Below are positions 39,614 to 46,964 of a DNA stretch of 64,000 nucleotides, in pieces (position 1 is the first letter of the stretch; every line of letters begins with the position of its first letter). Source of the stretch: Actinomycetota bacterium (GTDB lineage Bacteria; Actinomycetota; Thermoleophilia; Gaiellales; Gaiellaceae); the NCBI GenBank assembly GCA_005888315.1, contig VAWH01000021.1, forward strand, positions 1 to 64,000. Reading direction: 5' to 3'. The translations under genes were made by a program, and so were the position numbers. Below the pieces are notes generated by a model that did not search any database, was not told where the DNA came from, and was given only the letters and a program-made list of their open reading frames with translations.

Positions 39614-40649
39614 AAGTAACGAGGACTCCGGAGCCCTCCTCGACTCGACCGATCCGACGCAGGAACAGTCTCTTCGCCTCGAACTCCGCCTCGAGGGCCG
39701 CGCCTTGGTCGGCCGGCAGCGAGACCAGCAGACCACCGGCGGTCTGCGGGTCGAAGCCGAGCGCGACGATCGCCTCCGGGGTGCCGTCGAGGACGACGTG
39801 GGCGGCGGCGAAGTCGCGGTTGCGAGGGTCGCCGCTCGTGCGCACATCTTTCCGCGCCAGGTCCAGCGTCCCGTCGATTGCCGGTAGCCGCTCCCACTCG
39901 AGCACGAGCCGGACGCCGCTGCGGTCGGCGACCTCGTGCGCATGGCCGAAGAGGCCGAAGCCGGTGACGTCGGTGACCGCATTCGGCTTCCGCGCGCGAA
40001 GCAGCTCCGCCGCGTCCCTGTTGAGCGTCCGCATCCACTGGACGGCGCGCTCGAGCGGCTGCGAGCCGGTCAGCCCCTTCTTGTGCCCGGTCATGATCAG
40101 GCCCGTTCCGAGCGGCTTGGTCAGGAAGAGCGCGTCGCCCGGACGGGCGCCGTTCTTCGGCCAGACGGCGTCCGGATGGACGGTGCCGATGACGGCGAGT
40201 CCGTACTTGGGCTCCGCGTCGCGGATCGTGTGCCCACCTGCGAGTAGCGCTCCCGAGGCGCGCACCTGTTCGTCCGCGGCGGCGAAGATGCGCGCCAGGA
40301 TCTCCGTCGGCAGCTCCTCGGGAAACGCCGCGATCGAGAGTGCGAGCAAGGGGACGCCGCCCATCGCGAAGACGTCGTTGAGCGCGTTCGTCGCCGCGAT
40401 CGCGCCGTAGTCCGCGGCGTCGTCCACCACGGGCGGGAAGAAGTCGAGCGTGAAGATGAGCGCGCGCTCGTCGTCCAAGCGGTAGACGGCGGCATCGTCG
40501 GCCGGTGCGAGTCCGACGAGCAGGTTCTCGGCCTCGACCGGTAGGAAGCCGGCGAGCAGCTGCTCGAGACGTGCGGCCGAGTACTTCGCGGCGCAGCCCC
40601 CGCAGGAGGCGAGGTCGGTGAGCTTGACGCTGGCGGCTTCGAGATCCAT
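39612..40649 (-). CDS. selD: Selenide, water dikinase
   Basis: This protein of about 345 residues has the N-terminal active-site loop LASCGGCAAKYS (Cys form, with catalytic Lys), ATP-grasp-like AIRS motifs VGLAPADDAAVYRLDDERAL, AATNALNDVFAMGGVP and AGGHTIRDAEPKYGLAVIG, and a late DVTGFGLFGHAHEVA. It makes selenophosphate from selenide and ATP. ATG at 40649 gives the usual N-terminus. No selA, selB, tRNA-Sec or SelU gene is in the window, so the selenium use is unknown. Confidence 0.95.
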   Translation of the reverse strand: MDLEAASVKLTDLASCGGCAAKYSAARLEQLLAGFLPVEAENLLVGLAPADDAAVYRLDDERALIFTLDFFPPVVDDAADYGAIAATNALNDVFAMGGVPLLALSIAAFPEELPTEILARIFAAADEQVRASGALLAGGHTIRDAEPKYGLAVIGTVHPDAVWPKNGARPGDALFLTKPLGTGLIMTGHKKGLTGSQPLERAVQWMRTLNRDAAELLRARKPNAVTDVTGFGLFGHAHEVADRSGVRLVLEWERLPAIDGTLDLARKDVRTSGDPRNRDFAAAHVVLDGTPEAIVALGFDPQTAGGLLVSLPADQGAALEAEFEAKRLFLRRIGRVEEGSGVLVT

Positions 40650-40810
40650 GGGTCGCTCGCTTCCGGTTCCGCGGAACTGTAGGGACTCTGTCTCCCTCTC
40701 GTCCACAGACGTTTCAGCGGTTCGAGTTATTCCCACGCCCAGGCGCTCGAATCCGAACTGTCAGCTTTCGCCACAGCATGTGAGACCCGGCGAATGGCCC
40801 TTGAACAAAA

Positions 40811-40832
40811 GGCGGCGGCCGAAGCCGCCGCC
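40811..40832 (-). terminator. Rho-independent terminator between sseA and selD
   Basis: On the minus strand GGCGGCGGC-TTCG-GCCGCCGCC is followed by TTTTGTT. It ends sseA transcription about 85 bp after the stop. Immediately upstream on the same strand lies another strong structure (40899-40844: CCTCCTC/GAGGAGG closing a 12-bp inner hairpin). Confidence 0.88.
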
Positions 40833-40914
40833 CTGTCAGGGGAGAGGAGGAGCTGATCCGCGAAAGCCTGAGCGGCTTTCCGCGGGAAACTGCCTCCTCA
40901 ATTCGCTCCGCGCT

Positions 40915-41766
40915 CTACGAGCCCTTCTCGATCGGCACGTCGACGAGATTGCCCCACTCCGTCCAGGAACCGTCGTAGTTCTTGACGGTCGCGTAACCGA
41001 GCAGCTCTCGCAGGACGAACCAGGTGTGAGCGCTGCGCTCGCCGATCCGGCAGTACGCCGTCACCTCTTTCTCGGGCGTCACGCCTTTGCCCTCGTAAAG
41101 CTCGCGTAGCTCGTCCGGGCTCTTGAAAGTGCCGTCGTCGCGGACCGCCGTCGCCCACGGAATCGAGGCGGCTGTCGGGATGTGGCCGGCGCGCTGGGCG
41201 CCTTCCTGCTCGTAGCCCGGAGGCGCGATCAGCTCGCCCGTGTACTCCTGCGGACTACGAACGTCGACTAGGGCCTTCGACTGCTCGCCGATTCCCTCCT
41301 TGACGCTGTCCCGATAAGTGCGGATCGATTCGTCGCGCTCGCTCGCCTTGTATTCCGCCTGCGGCGGCTGCGGCGTCTCGGCAGTGAACTCCCGTCCTTC
41401 GTCGGCCCACTTTTGCCGGCCGCCGTCGAGGATGCGCACGTCCTCGTGCCCGTAGATCTTCAGGTACCAGTATGCGTAGGCCGCGAACCAGTTGTTCTTG
41501 TCGCCGTAGAGGACGAGGGTCGAGTCGTTCGAGATTCCGCGCTCGCTCATCAGCCGCTCGAAGGTCGGCTTGTCGACGAGATCGCGCTCGACGGGATCCT
41601 GAAGGTCGTCGCGCCAGTGCAGCTTCACCGCGCCCGTGATGTGGCCCTCGTCGTAGAGGTCCGGGTTCTCGTCGACCTCGCCGACGACGACGCTGTCGTC
41701 GCTCAGGTGCTCGGCCAGCCAGTCGGTCGTGACGAGCACCGGCTTCGCATATCCGTTCTCCGCCAT
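40915..41766 (-). CDS. sseA: Two-domain rhodanese (thiosulfate sulfurtransferase)
   Basis: This 283-residue protein has two rhodanese domains (about 8-125 and 150-280). The second carries the active-site loop YCRIGERSAHTWFVL with catalytic Cys near residue 241; the first is inactive at the same position, as usual. CH2-type motifs ALVDVRSPQEYTGE and HITGAVKLHWRDDL are present. It transfers sulfane sulfur from thiosulfate to an acceptor such as cyanide or a protein thiol. AGGAGG precedes the ATG, and a 12-bp palindrome (41780-41791) lies just upstream. Confidence 0.93.
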   Translation of the reverse strand: MAENGYAKPVLVTTDWLAEHLSDDSVVVGEVDENPDLYDEGHITGAVKLHWRDDLQDPVERDLVDKPTFERLMSERGISNDSTLVLYGDKNNWFAAYAYWYLKIYGHEDVRILDGGRQKWADEGREFTAETPQPPQAEYKASERDESIRTYRDSVKEGIGEQSKALVDVRSPQEYTGELIAPPGYEQEGAQRAGHIPTAASIPWATAVRDDGTFKSPDELRELYEGKGVTPEKEVTAYCRIGERSAHTWFVLRELLGYATVKNYDGSWTEWGNLVDVPIEKGS

Positions 41767-41779
41767 CCGCCCTCCTAAG

Positions 41780-41791
41780 ACTTTGCAAAGT
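41780..41791. promoter_or_regulatory. Palindromic operator-like site upstream of sseA
   Basis: ACTTTGCAAAGT is a perfect 12-bp palindrome 14 bp before the sseA ATG, where it would sit at the transcription start. The binding protein is unknown. Confidence 0.45.
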
Positions 41792-41818
41792 GAAGTAACG
41801 TCGAGGGCTGAGCCTACC

Positions 41819-43417
41819 TCATAGCTCCCCCGGGGTTCTGACGATCTTCCAGACCATGTAGAGGCCGAGGAGCGAGGCGAGGCAGACGCCGGCGAAACCG
41901 AGCCACTGCAGGTCGTGAACTCGCGCGATCAGGGCCGAGGAAAGCAGCAGCCCGACGACGATGATCGCCGCACCGATCCGGTTCGCGACCGAGCGCAGGA
42001 CGTGCTCGATCCCTTCCAGGTCGGTGGGGACGACGCCGACTCGCAGCGTCCCGCTCTCGAGCCGGTCGGCGATCTGACCGACGCGTCGCGGCAGACGGGT
42101 CAGCGGCCCCAGCTGGGTGAAGAGCGTGTTCAAGAGCTGATCCGGCGCGAGGTTGCGCTCTGCCTCGGCGAGCATCAGGTTCCGCGCCTCGTTCTCGAGG
42201 AGGGCGATCGGGTCGAGCTCCGGGTCGAGCGTCCGCGCGATCGAGTCGGCCTGCGCCAGCGTCTTACCGACGAGCGCGAACGAAGGCGGCAGGCGGATGC
42301 CGAAGCGAAGGCAGATGCGCTGCAGGTCGGCGAGCGCCTCTCCGGCCCGGATGCCGGCGAGCGGCCGCCAGTGGTAGCGCGGAAGCTTGCGCCGCAGTTC
42401 ATGGACGAACGCCGCCTCCTCGGACTCGAGCGTCGTCAACGAGAGCCCCAGGATCAGGCTGGCGACATCGTCGGCGCGGTTGCGCGCGATCGCGAGCAGG
42501 AGCAGGGACAGCGTTGTCCGCGTCTCTTCGTCGAGTCGGCCGAGCAGGCCGAAGTCGAGGAGCGCCAGGCGCCCGTCCGTCGTCAGGAGCACGTTTCCCC
42601 GATGGGGATCGGCGTGGTAAACGCCTTCGACGGTCACCTGCCGGATGTAGGCGCGGAAGAACGCTCGCGCGAGACGCTGCGCCTCTTCGCGGGCGAGCCC
42701 GTGCTCCGCCGTCACCTTCTCGCCGTGGATCCGCTCGAGGACGAGCACCGTCTCGGTGACGTGGGGCTGGGCGACCTTCGCCACCAGGAGCTCGGGAAAG
42801 TCGGAGACGGCACGCCCGACGAGCTCCGTGTTGTGGGCTTCCTCCGTCAGATCGAGCTCGGCGCGCAGATGCACCTCGAGCTCGTCGGCGAGGGCCTCGA
42901 GCTGGAGGAGCTGCGCGGTCTCCGAACGCTTGTGCAGGAAGCGGACGGTCGTCCGCAGCACGTCGAGGTCGAGCTCGACCTGCTCCAACACACCGGGGCG
43001 ACGCACCTTGACGACAACCTCGCGCCCATCCTTCAGCAGCGCCGCGTGCACCTGGGCGATCGACGCGCTGGCGAGCGGCTCGGCGTCGATGCGTGCGAAG
43101 GCGTCCTGGCCGAGCTCCTCGTCGATTCGCTGCCTAATCTGCTCGAACGGCACCGGCGGGGCCGCGTCGACGAGCTTCGAGAGCTCGTCGATGTAGACGT
43201 CCGGAAGGAGATCTGGCCGCGAGGACAGCAGCTGGCCGAGCTTGACGTAAGTCGTCCCCAGCTCCTCGAGACCCTCGCGAAACTCCTGCGCAGCGTCGCG
43301 TGTCGGCGGCCGGCCGCCGGCGACGCCAATCTCGCGCAGGACGCGCGTCAGCCTGCTCCGCCGCGCGACACGCGCAACCTCGACGGCGCGTCTTAAACGC
43401 TTCGCCCGTGGGGCCAC
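41819..43417 (-). CDS. UbiB/AarF (ABC1) family protein kinase-like membrane protein
   Basis: This 532-residue ADCK/UbiB protein has the N-terminal KxGQ motif as TYVKLGQLLSSRPDLLP (about residues 56-72), Ala-rich loop LASASIAQVHAALLKDG, lysine VVVKVRRPG, catalytic YHADPHRGNVLL and LLDFGLLGRL. Two C-terminal helices (AAIIVVGLLLSSALIARV and WLGFAGVCLASLLGLYMVWKI) anchor it. Family members act in quinone or lipid biosynthesis and have atypical ATPase activity. Its target here is not known. It lies 21 bp downstream of the thioredoxin-like gene. Confidence 0.92.
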   Translation of the reverse strand: MAPRAKRLRRAVEVARVARRSRLTRVLREIGVAGGRPPTRDAAQEFREGLEELGTTYVKLGQLLSSRPDLLPDVYIDELSKLVDAAPPVPFEQIRQRIDEELGQDAFARIDAEPLASASIAQVHAALLKDGREVVVKVRRPGVLEQVELDLDVLRTTVRFLHKRSETAQLLQLEALADELEVHLRAELDLTEEAHNTELVGRAVSDFPELLVAKVAQPHVTETVLVLERIHGEKVTAEHGLAREEAQRLARAFFRAYIRQVTVEGVYHADPHRGNVLLTTDGRLALLDFGLLGRLDEETRTTLSLLLLAIARNRADDVASLILGLSLTTLESEEAAFVHELRRKLPRYHWRPLAGIRAGEALADLQRICLRFGIRLPPSFALVGKTLAQADSIARTLDPELDPIALLENEARNLMLAEAERNLAPDQLLNTLFTQLGPLTRLPRRVGQIADRLESGTLRVGVVPTDLEGIEHVLRSVANRIGAAIIVVGLLLSSALIARVHDLQWLGFAGVCLASLLGLYMVWKIVRTPGEL

Positions 43418-43438
43418 GGTCGGTTTCTTTCCACTCCG

Positions 43439-44248
43439 CTACAGGAGCAACCGCCGCACCGCCGCCTCCAGCTCGCGCGCGGAGACGGAGCCTTCGACCT
43501 TCGCCTTGATGCGTCCGTCGCGGCCGACGAGAAAGGTCCACGGCTCCGAGCGGAGGCCCCACTGGCGCATCCAGCGGTTGTAGCCGAGCGCGGGGCGGTT
43601 CCGCGTATACACCTCGACGTGGATGAAGCGCACGCCACGCGCGGCGAGCCGCCGGCGAACGTAGTTGACGACATCGACGACGGGGCCGCAGGTGCGGCTC
43701 GTGCAGTAGCGCGGGGTCGCAAACGTGACCACGAACGGCCTGTGCGCCGCCAGCGAGCCGCCGATCGAGTAGCGAAGCAGGGCCCGATCCGGCGGCACCC
43801 GCGTCGTCAGCTTCGCCGCCGCTCCGTGCACGCTCGCCAGCGTGGGCGTCGCCGACGCCGGTGCCCTGGCGCCCACGGGGAGCGAATCCGTCCGCTGCTT
43901 GACGTCAATGATTCCGAGGGCCTGGATCTTCGCCCCGACGGGCTCGGCGACGAGCCAGTAGCGCCCCGGCCGCCGAATCCTGAGCTCGACGACGTAGATC
44001 CGGCCGACGCCGCCGAATGCCGACTCGCCTCGACCCGGCGGCCCAATTGCCTCGAGACGGGCGGTCGCGCGCTCGAAGGGATGCGCGGCCCGAGAGCGCG
44101 CGAGCCAGACCCGCGCAAGCGGACGCTCGACGGGCCGCGCATCGTGCCTGATCACGAGAAACGAGAAGCGGACGAGGCCCGGAGCGAAATCCGAATCTCC
44201 GGCCACGACGGCAACGTCTTCTCCTGACCGCTTCAGGAGGGACCCCAA
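43439..44248 (-). CDS. Thioredoxin-like envelope protein, start uncertain
   Basis: From the only nearby start codon (TTG at 44248) the product is 269 residues: an Ig/beta domain (about 25-120) and a thioredoxin-like domain (about 140-269, FVVTFATPRYCTSRTCGPVVDV, TFLVGRDGRIKAKVEGSVSA). The motif is CxxxxC, not CxxC. Upstream, the same frame is open to 44407 and encodes a lipoprotein-like signal (RAVAAAVLVALVAAGCG, Cys at 44296-44294), but no ATG, GTG or TTG is present there. Either an unusual start codon or a local sequence error is likely, and the real protein would be a lipoprotein. Confidence 0.7.
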   Translation of the reverse strand: MGSLLKRSGEDVAVVAGDSDFAPGLVRFSFLVIRHDARPVERPLARVWLARSRAAHPFERATARLEAIGPPGRGESAFGGVGRIYVVELRIRRPGRYWLVAEPVGAKIQALGIIDVKQRTDSLPVGARAPASATPTLASVHGAAAKLTTRVPPDRALLRYSIGGSLAAHRPFVVTFATPRYCTSRTCGPVVDVVNYVRRRLAARGVRFIHVEVYTRNRPALGYNRWMRQWGLRSEPWTFLVGRDGRIKAKVEGSVSARELEAAVRRLLL

Positions 44249-44455
44249 CGAGCCGGCAGGCTCAGCTCCGCTCCCAGACCGGCTATGCGTCCCGCAGCCT
44301 GCCGCGACGAGCGCGACGAGGACGGCCGCGGCAACGGCGCGCCCTAATCTCGGGTGAGAAGATCGCCGCGAAAAAGCGTACCTCGAGATGGCGCCACGGA
44401 CCCGAGTCTAGCCCGGGCCCGCGCCGGCGTCACGAAGTGAAGACCGCGCGCGGGC

Positions 44456-44641
44456 CTAGCCGTCGAACGCGCTGTTGCCGTCGAACGCGCTGTGTCCGTC
44501 GAACGCACTGTGGCCGTCGAAGGCGCTGACGACCTTCGAATTGGGCGATTGCGCCGGGTTCTTCGCCTGGGCGAGGCCGGGAAGCGACCACGCAGCAGCG
44601 GTGAGGGCGCAAAGCAGGAAGATGAGTCGCGTCTTTTTCAT
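44456..44641 (-). CDS. Secreted propeptide with four SAFDG(H/N) repeats
   Basis: This 61-residue precursor has a textbook signal peptide (KKTRLIFLLCALTAAAWSLP, ending GLAQA) and a short spacer KNPAQSPNSKVV. It then has four tandem copies: SAFDGH, SAFDGH, SAFDGN and terminal SAFDG. The 18-nt units differ at silent sites (AGC/AGT, GCC/GCG, GGC/GGA), which suggests selection on the peptide. A perfect AGGAGGTGA ribosome-binding site precedes the ATG. It starts 14 bp after the stop of an XRE-TPR regulator. This fits a repeat-bearing quorum-sensing propeptide; the role is inferred. Confidence 0.85.
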   Translation of the reverse strand: MKKTRLIFLLCALTAAAWSLPGLAQAKNPAQSPNSKVVSAFDGHSAFDGHSAFDGNSAFDG

Positions 44642-44655
44642 GTCACCTCCTTTCC

Positions 44656-46023
44656 TTAGAACCGAACGTCCTGGAGTGCCTCCGCCGCCTGGCGGTAGAG
44701 CTTGGCCGCAACCCCGTCCTCGCCACGCTTGGCGGCGAGGTCGCCACGAGCCATCCAGGCTGCCGCCCGGTGGCTGATGGACTCGAGTTGCTCGGCGCTC
44801 GCATCGGACGCGCGCAGGAATTTCTCCGCTTCGTCCAGGCGCCCCTGTTCCATCAGAGCCCGACCCAGCACCAGCTGCGTCGGCGCGACGTGATAGAGGA
44901 AGTCGTCGCGGCTTTCCATCAGGGAGAGCGCGTGACGCGCCTCGTCCTCCGCCGCCTTCGGCTCGCCCGTCATCAGATGCACGTGGGCGAGTGACGCGAC
45001 GACGTTCGCCGCTTCCGCGTCGCTGCCCTTGTCGAGCAGCACGCGGTACGCGTTCTTCAGATCCTCGACGGCCTGCTCGGGCTTGCCGAGCTGGAAGTTC
45101 AGACCGCCGAGGTTGTTGAGCAGCCGACCGACATTTCGCTCGTCGTTGATCTGCTCGTAGTAGGCCTTGGCGCGCTCAGCGTAATTGCGCGCCTGGACCC
45201 AGTGCCCCATCCGCTCGCTGACAAGAGAAGCCTGGAAGTAGGTGTCCGCCGTCTTCCGCGGATCGTCGAGCGCCTGGGCAAGCTCGAGCGCGCACTCGAC
45301 GTCCTCGCGCGCTGCTTCGAAGTCCCGCTGGCGTCGGTAGCAGCGCGAGCGCCGGCCGAGGATGTCGGCGCGGAGGCGATCGCACGGAAGCTCTGAGCCC
45401 TCGGCCAGGCTCAGCGCCTCATTGAGGAGGTTGACCGCGGTCGAGATGCTGGAGAGCTGGTAGCGGCAGACGGCAAGGCGGAAGAGGAGGTCGGCGCGGT
45501 CGACATCGGAGAACTCCGGCGCTTCGGCGAGCATCCGGGCCCGGTTGAGCAGCTCGATGGCCTGCTTGAGTTCGCTGCTTTCCATCCGCGCCCACGCCTC
45601 GCCGGCGAGGTGGCGGACCTCGAGCTCGGTGACCCCCGTCGCGAGCACCGCGGTCTTGCAGTTCTCGTACTCGGCGATCGCCTCCTCGTAGCGATGCGAT
45701 TCGGTCAGGGCCTCCGCGCGCGCGAGCAAGGTGTCGACGCGGCGGCGCTCGTCGGCGGAGACGCCACGCTCGAGGAAGCCGGGGTCGACCCCCAGCTTGC
45801 CGGCGAGCCAATCGATCGTCTCGCGCGTGGGCCTGGTCTTGCCCCGCTCGATTTGGCTGACGTACTCCTTCGAGAAGCGGTCGCCCGCGAGGTCAGTCTG
45901 CGTCAGTCCGGCAGCGACGCGCAACTGCCGCACGCGCTCGCCCAGGCGGTTGCCCGAGGGGGTGCTGCGGCGGATGTTCGTGGCAGCGCGAGGCATAAGC
46001 GACTCACGGGAAGTCAACTCCAT
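44656..46023 (-). CDS. XRE-type HTH regulator with TPR domain (RRNPP-like), peptide-linked
   Basis: This 455-residue protein has an XRE helix-turn-helix (LGERVRQLRVAAGLTQTDLA, then SKEYVSQIERGKTRPTRETI, residues 27-80). About eight TPR-like helical pairs follow (EAWARMESSELKQAIELLNRA, VCRYQLSSISTAVNLLNEAL, GGLNFQLGKPEQAVEDLKNAY and more). The HTH-TPR architecture is that of PlcR, NprR and other RRNPP sensors, which bind a re-imported peptide in the TPR groove. It is the first gene of a two-gene unit with the repeat peptide. The start may be ATG 46023 or 45996. Confidence 0.88.
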   Translation of the reverse strand: MELTSRESLMPRAATNIRRSTPSGNRLGERVRQLRVAAGLTQTDLAGDRFSKEYVSQIERGKTRPTRETIDWLAGKLGVDPGFLERGVSADERRRVDTLLARAEALTESHRYEEAIAEYENCKTAVLATGVTELEVRHLAGEAWARMESSELKQAIELLNRARMLAEAPEFSDVDRADLLFRLAVCRYQLSSISTAVNLLNEALSLAEGSELPCDRLRADILGRRSRCYRRQRDFEAAREDVECALELAQALDDPRKTADTYFQASLVSERMGHWVQARNYAERAKAYYEQINDERNVGRLLNNLGGLNFQLGKPEQAVEDLKNAYRVLLDKGSDAEAANVVASLAHVHLMTGEPKAAEDEARHALSLMESRDDFLYHVAPTQLVLGRALMEQGRLDEAEKFLRASDASAEQLESISHRAAAWMARGDLAAKRGEDGVAAKLYRQAAEALQDVRF

Positions 46024-46129
46024 ACTTCACCAATATGCAACCCCGTCTATTCCGGCGTCCCCCTAAAGGGGCATGTCCAGCCGAAATGCGAGTCAAGCGG
46101 CCAATCGCAGAATCACTTGATCGAGCTAC

Positions 46130-46158
46130 TTGACGGCTTCCGGGGACAGGTCTATAGT
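46130..46158 (+). promoter_or_regulatory. Strong sigma-70-like promoter of the candidate RNA
   Basis: TTGACG (46130-46135), a 17-bp spacer and TATAGT (46153-46158) give the best consensus promoter I see in the window. No protein-coding gene starts downstream on this strand before the terminator at 46303-46341. Confidence 0.75.
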
Positions 46159-46164
46159 CAGGCA

Positions 46165-46341
46165 ACTCTGCAGCACCGCCGGACGCCAGGTCGGAGCTGC
46201 GGGGGGCGCGCCAAGGAATGGCGACGGAGCGCCCGGAAGCGTGGCTGGGCCGCAGAGTCATAGCTTCCGGGCCGTCGCCTCTAGAAGCCGCTCAACTGAA
46301 TAGAAAGGCCCCGGGTGCCGCAGCCGGGGCCTTTCCTTTTT
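46165..46341 (+). ncRNA. Structured small RNA candidate, about 175 nt
   Basis: The 46024-46349 gap has no protein gene. This segment has a promoter and a terminator and folds strongly. GGCGACGG (46220-46227) pairs with CCGTCGCC (46272-46279); CCCGGAAGC (46232-46240) pairs with GCTTCCGGG (46263-46271). The apical loop holds GCAGAGT (46252-46258), complementary to ACTCTGC at 46165-46171, a possible pseudoknot. A second hairpin GCAGC/GCTGC lies at 46170-46200. I do not recognise it as 6S, SRP, RNase P, tmRNA or a known riboswitch. Confidence 0.6.
46303..46341. terminator. Bidirectional Rho-independent terminator
   Basis: GAAAGGCCCCGG / CCGGGGCCTTTC form a 12-bp stem with a 9-nt loop, followed by CTTTTT on the plus strand. 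On the minus strand it follows the tetR stop closely and would also end that transcript. Confidence 0.9.
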
Positions 46342-46349
46342 GGCAGGGC

Positions 46350-46964
46350 TCAGGCCGCGCTCTCGCCGACCATCCAGCGGCGCCGGCTTGCGAAAACTCC
46401 TTCGAAATCGTGCTCCCCGAGCGTGCCGAGCCGCCGGTCGATCGTGCTGAGAAGACCGAGCGAAATGAAGATCCAGGCCTCGGCGTCGGGATCGCGGTCC
46501 CGCTTGATTCCGCCCGCCTCCTGAGCGCTCCTGATCTTCTCGGCGACGAAGTCATGCACCTCCCGCACCTGGTCTCGCAGGTAGCGGCGAATCTTCGGGT
46601 CTTCGGTGGCCTCCGTCAGCGCCTGGATCCAGAGGTCCGAGAGCATGATCCTCTCGCCGGTGCGTTGGAGATGGACATACGCGCGCCCCATAGCGGCGAT
46701 CCGCAGCCGCGGGTCGGGCTCGTTCGCGAATGCCTCCTCCCAGAGCTTGCGGACGTGGGCCCACGCTGCGTCGAGGCAGGCCAGATAGAGGTCGCGTTTC
46801 GACGGGAAGTGGCGATAGAGGACGGGCTCCGTGACTCCGCTCTCGCGGGCGATCTCGGCCGTCGTCGCCCCGCTGTAGCTGGACTTCGCGAAGACGCGGC
46901 AGGCGGCGCCGACCACGCACCGTCGCCGCTCCCCGGCGGCCATCCGCGGCCGCGTCGCGATCAT
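46350..46964 (-). CDS. TetR-family transcriptional regulator
   Basis: This 204-residue protein has the TetR N-terminal HTH: VGAACRVFAKSSYSGATTAE followed by IARESGVTEPVLYRHFPSKRDLYLA (residues 21-66). The C-terminal ligand domain is helical (residues 75-204). Its ATG overlaps the stop of the DHA2 transporter gene by 3 bp, so it is the second gene of the same operon. It probably represses the pump from the dyad upstream of the operon (48430-48442). Confidence 0.93.
   Translation of the reverse strand: MIATRPRMAAGERRRCVVGAACRVFAKSSYSGATTAEIARESGVTEPVLYRHFPSKRDLYLACLDAAWAHVRKLWEEAFANEPDPRLRIAAMGRAYVHLQRTGERIMLSDLWIQALTEATEDPKIRRYLRDQVREVHDFVAEKIRSAQEAGGIKRDRDPDAEAWIFISLGLLSTIDRRLGTLGEHDFEGVFASRRRWMVGESAA

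Noticed and set aside
40737-40914. tRNA-Sec or SECIS-like element beside selD
   Set aside because: The hairpins are a terminator and a second stem without cloverleaf, anticodon or CCA features. The sseA stop is TAG, so no Sec readthrough is implied.
46024-46130. CCCCTAAAGGGG palindrome (46060-46072 area) as the HTH-TPR operator
   Set aside because: No equivalent is seen upstream of the paralogous regulator at 21374, so I could not support it as a shared operator.
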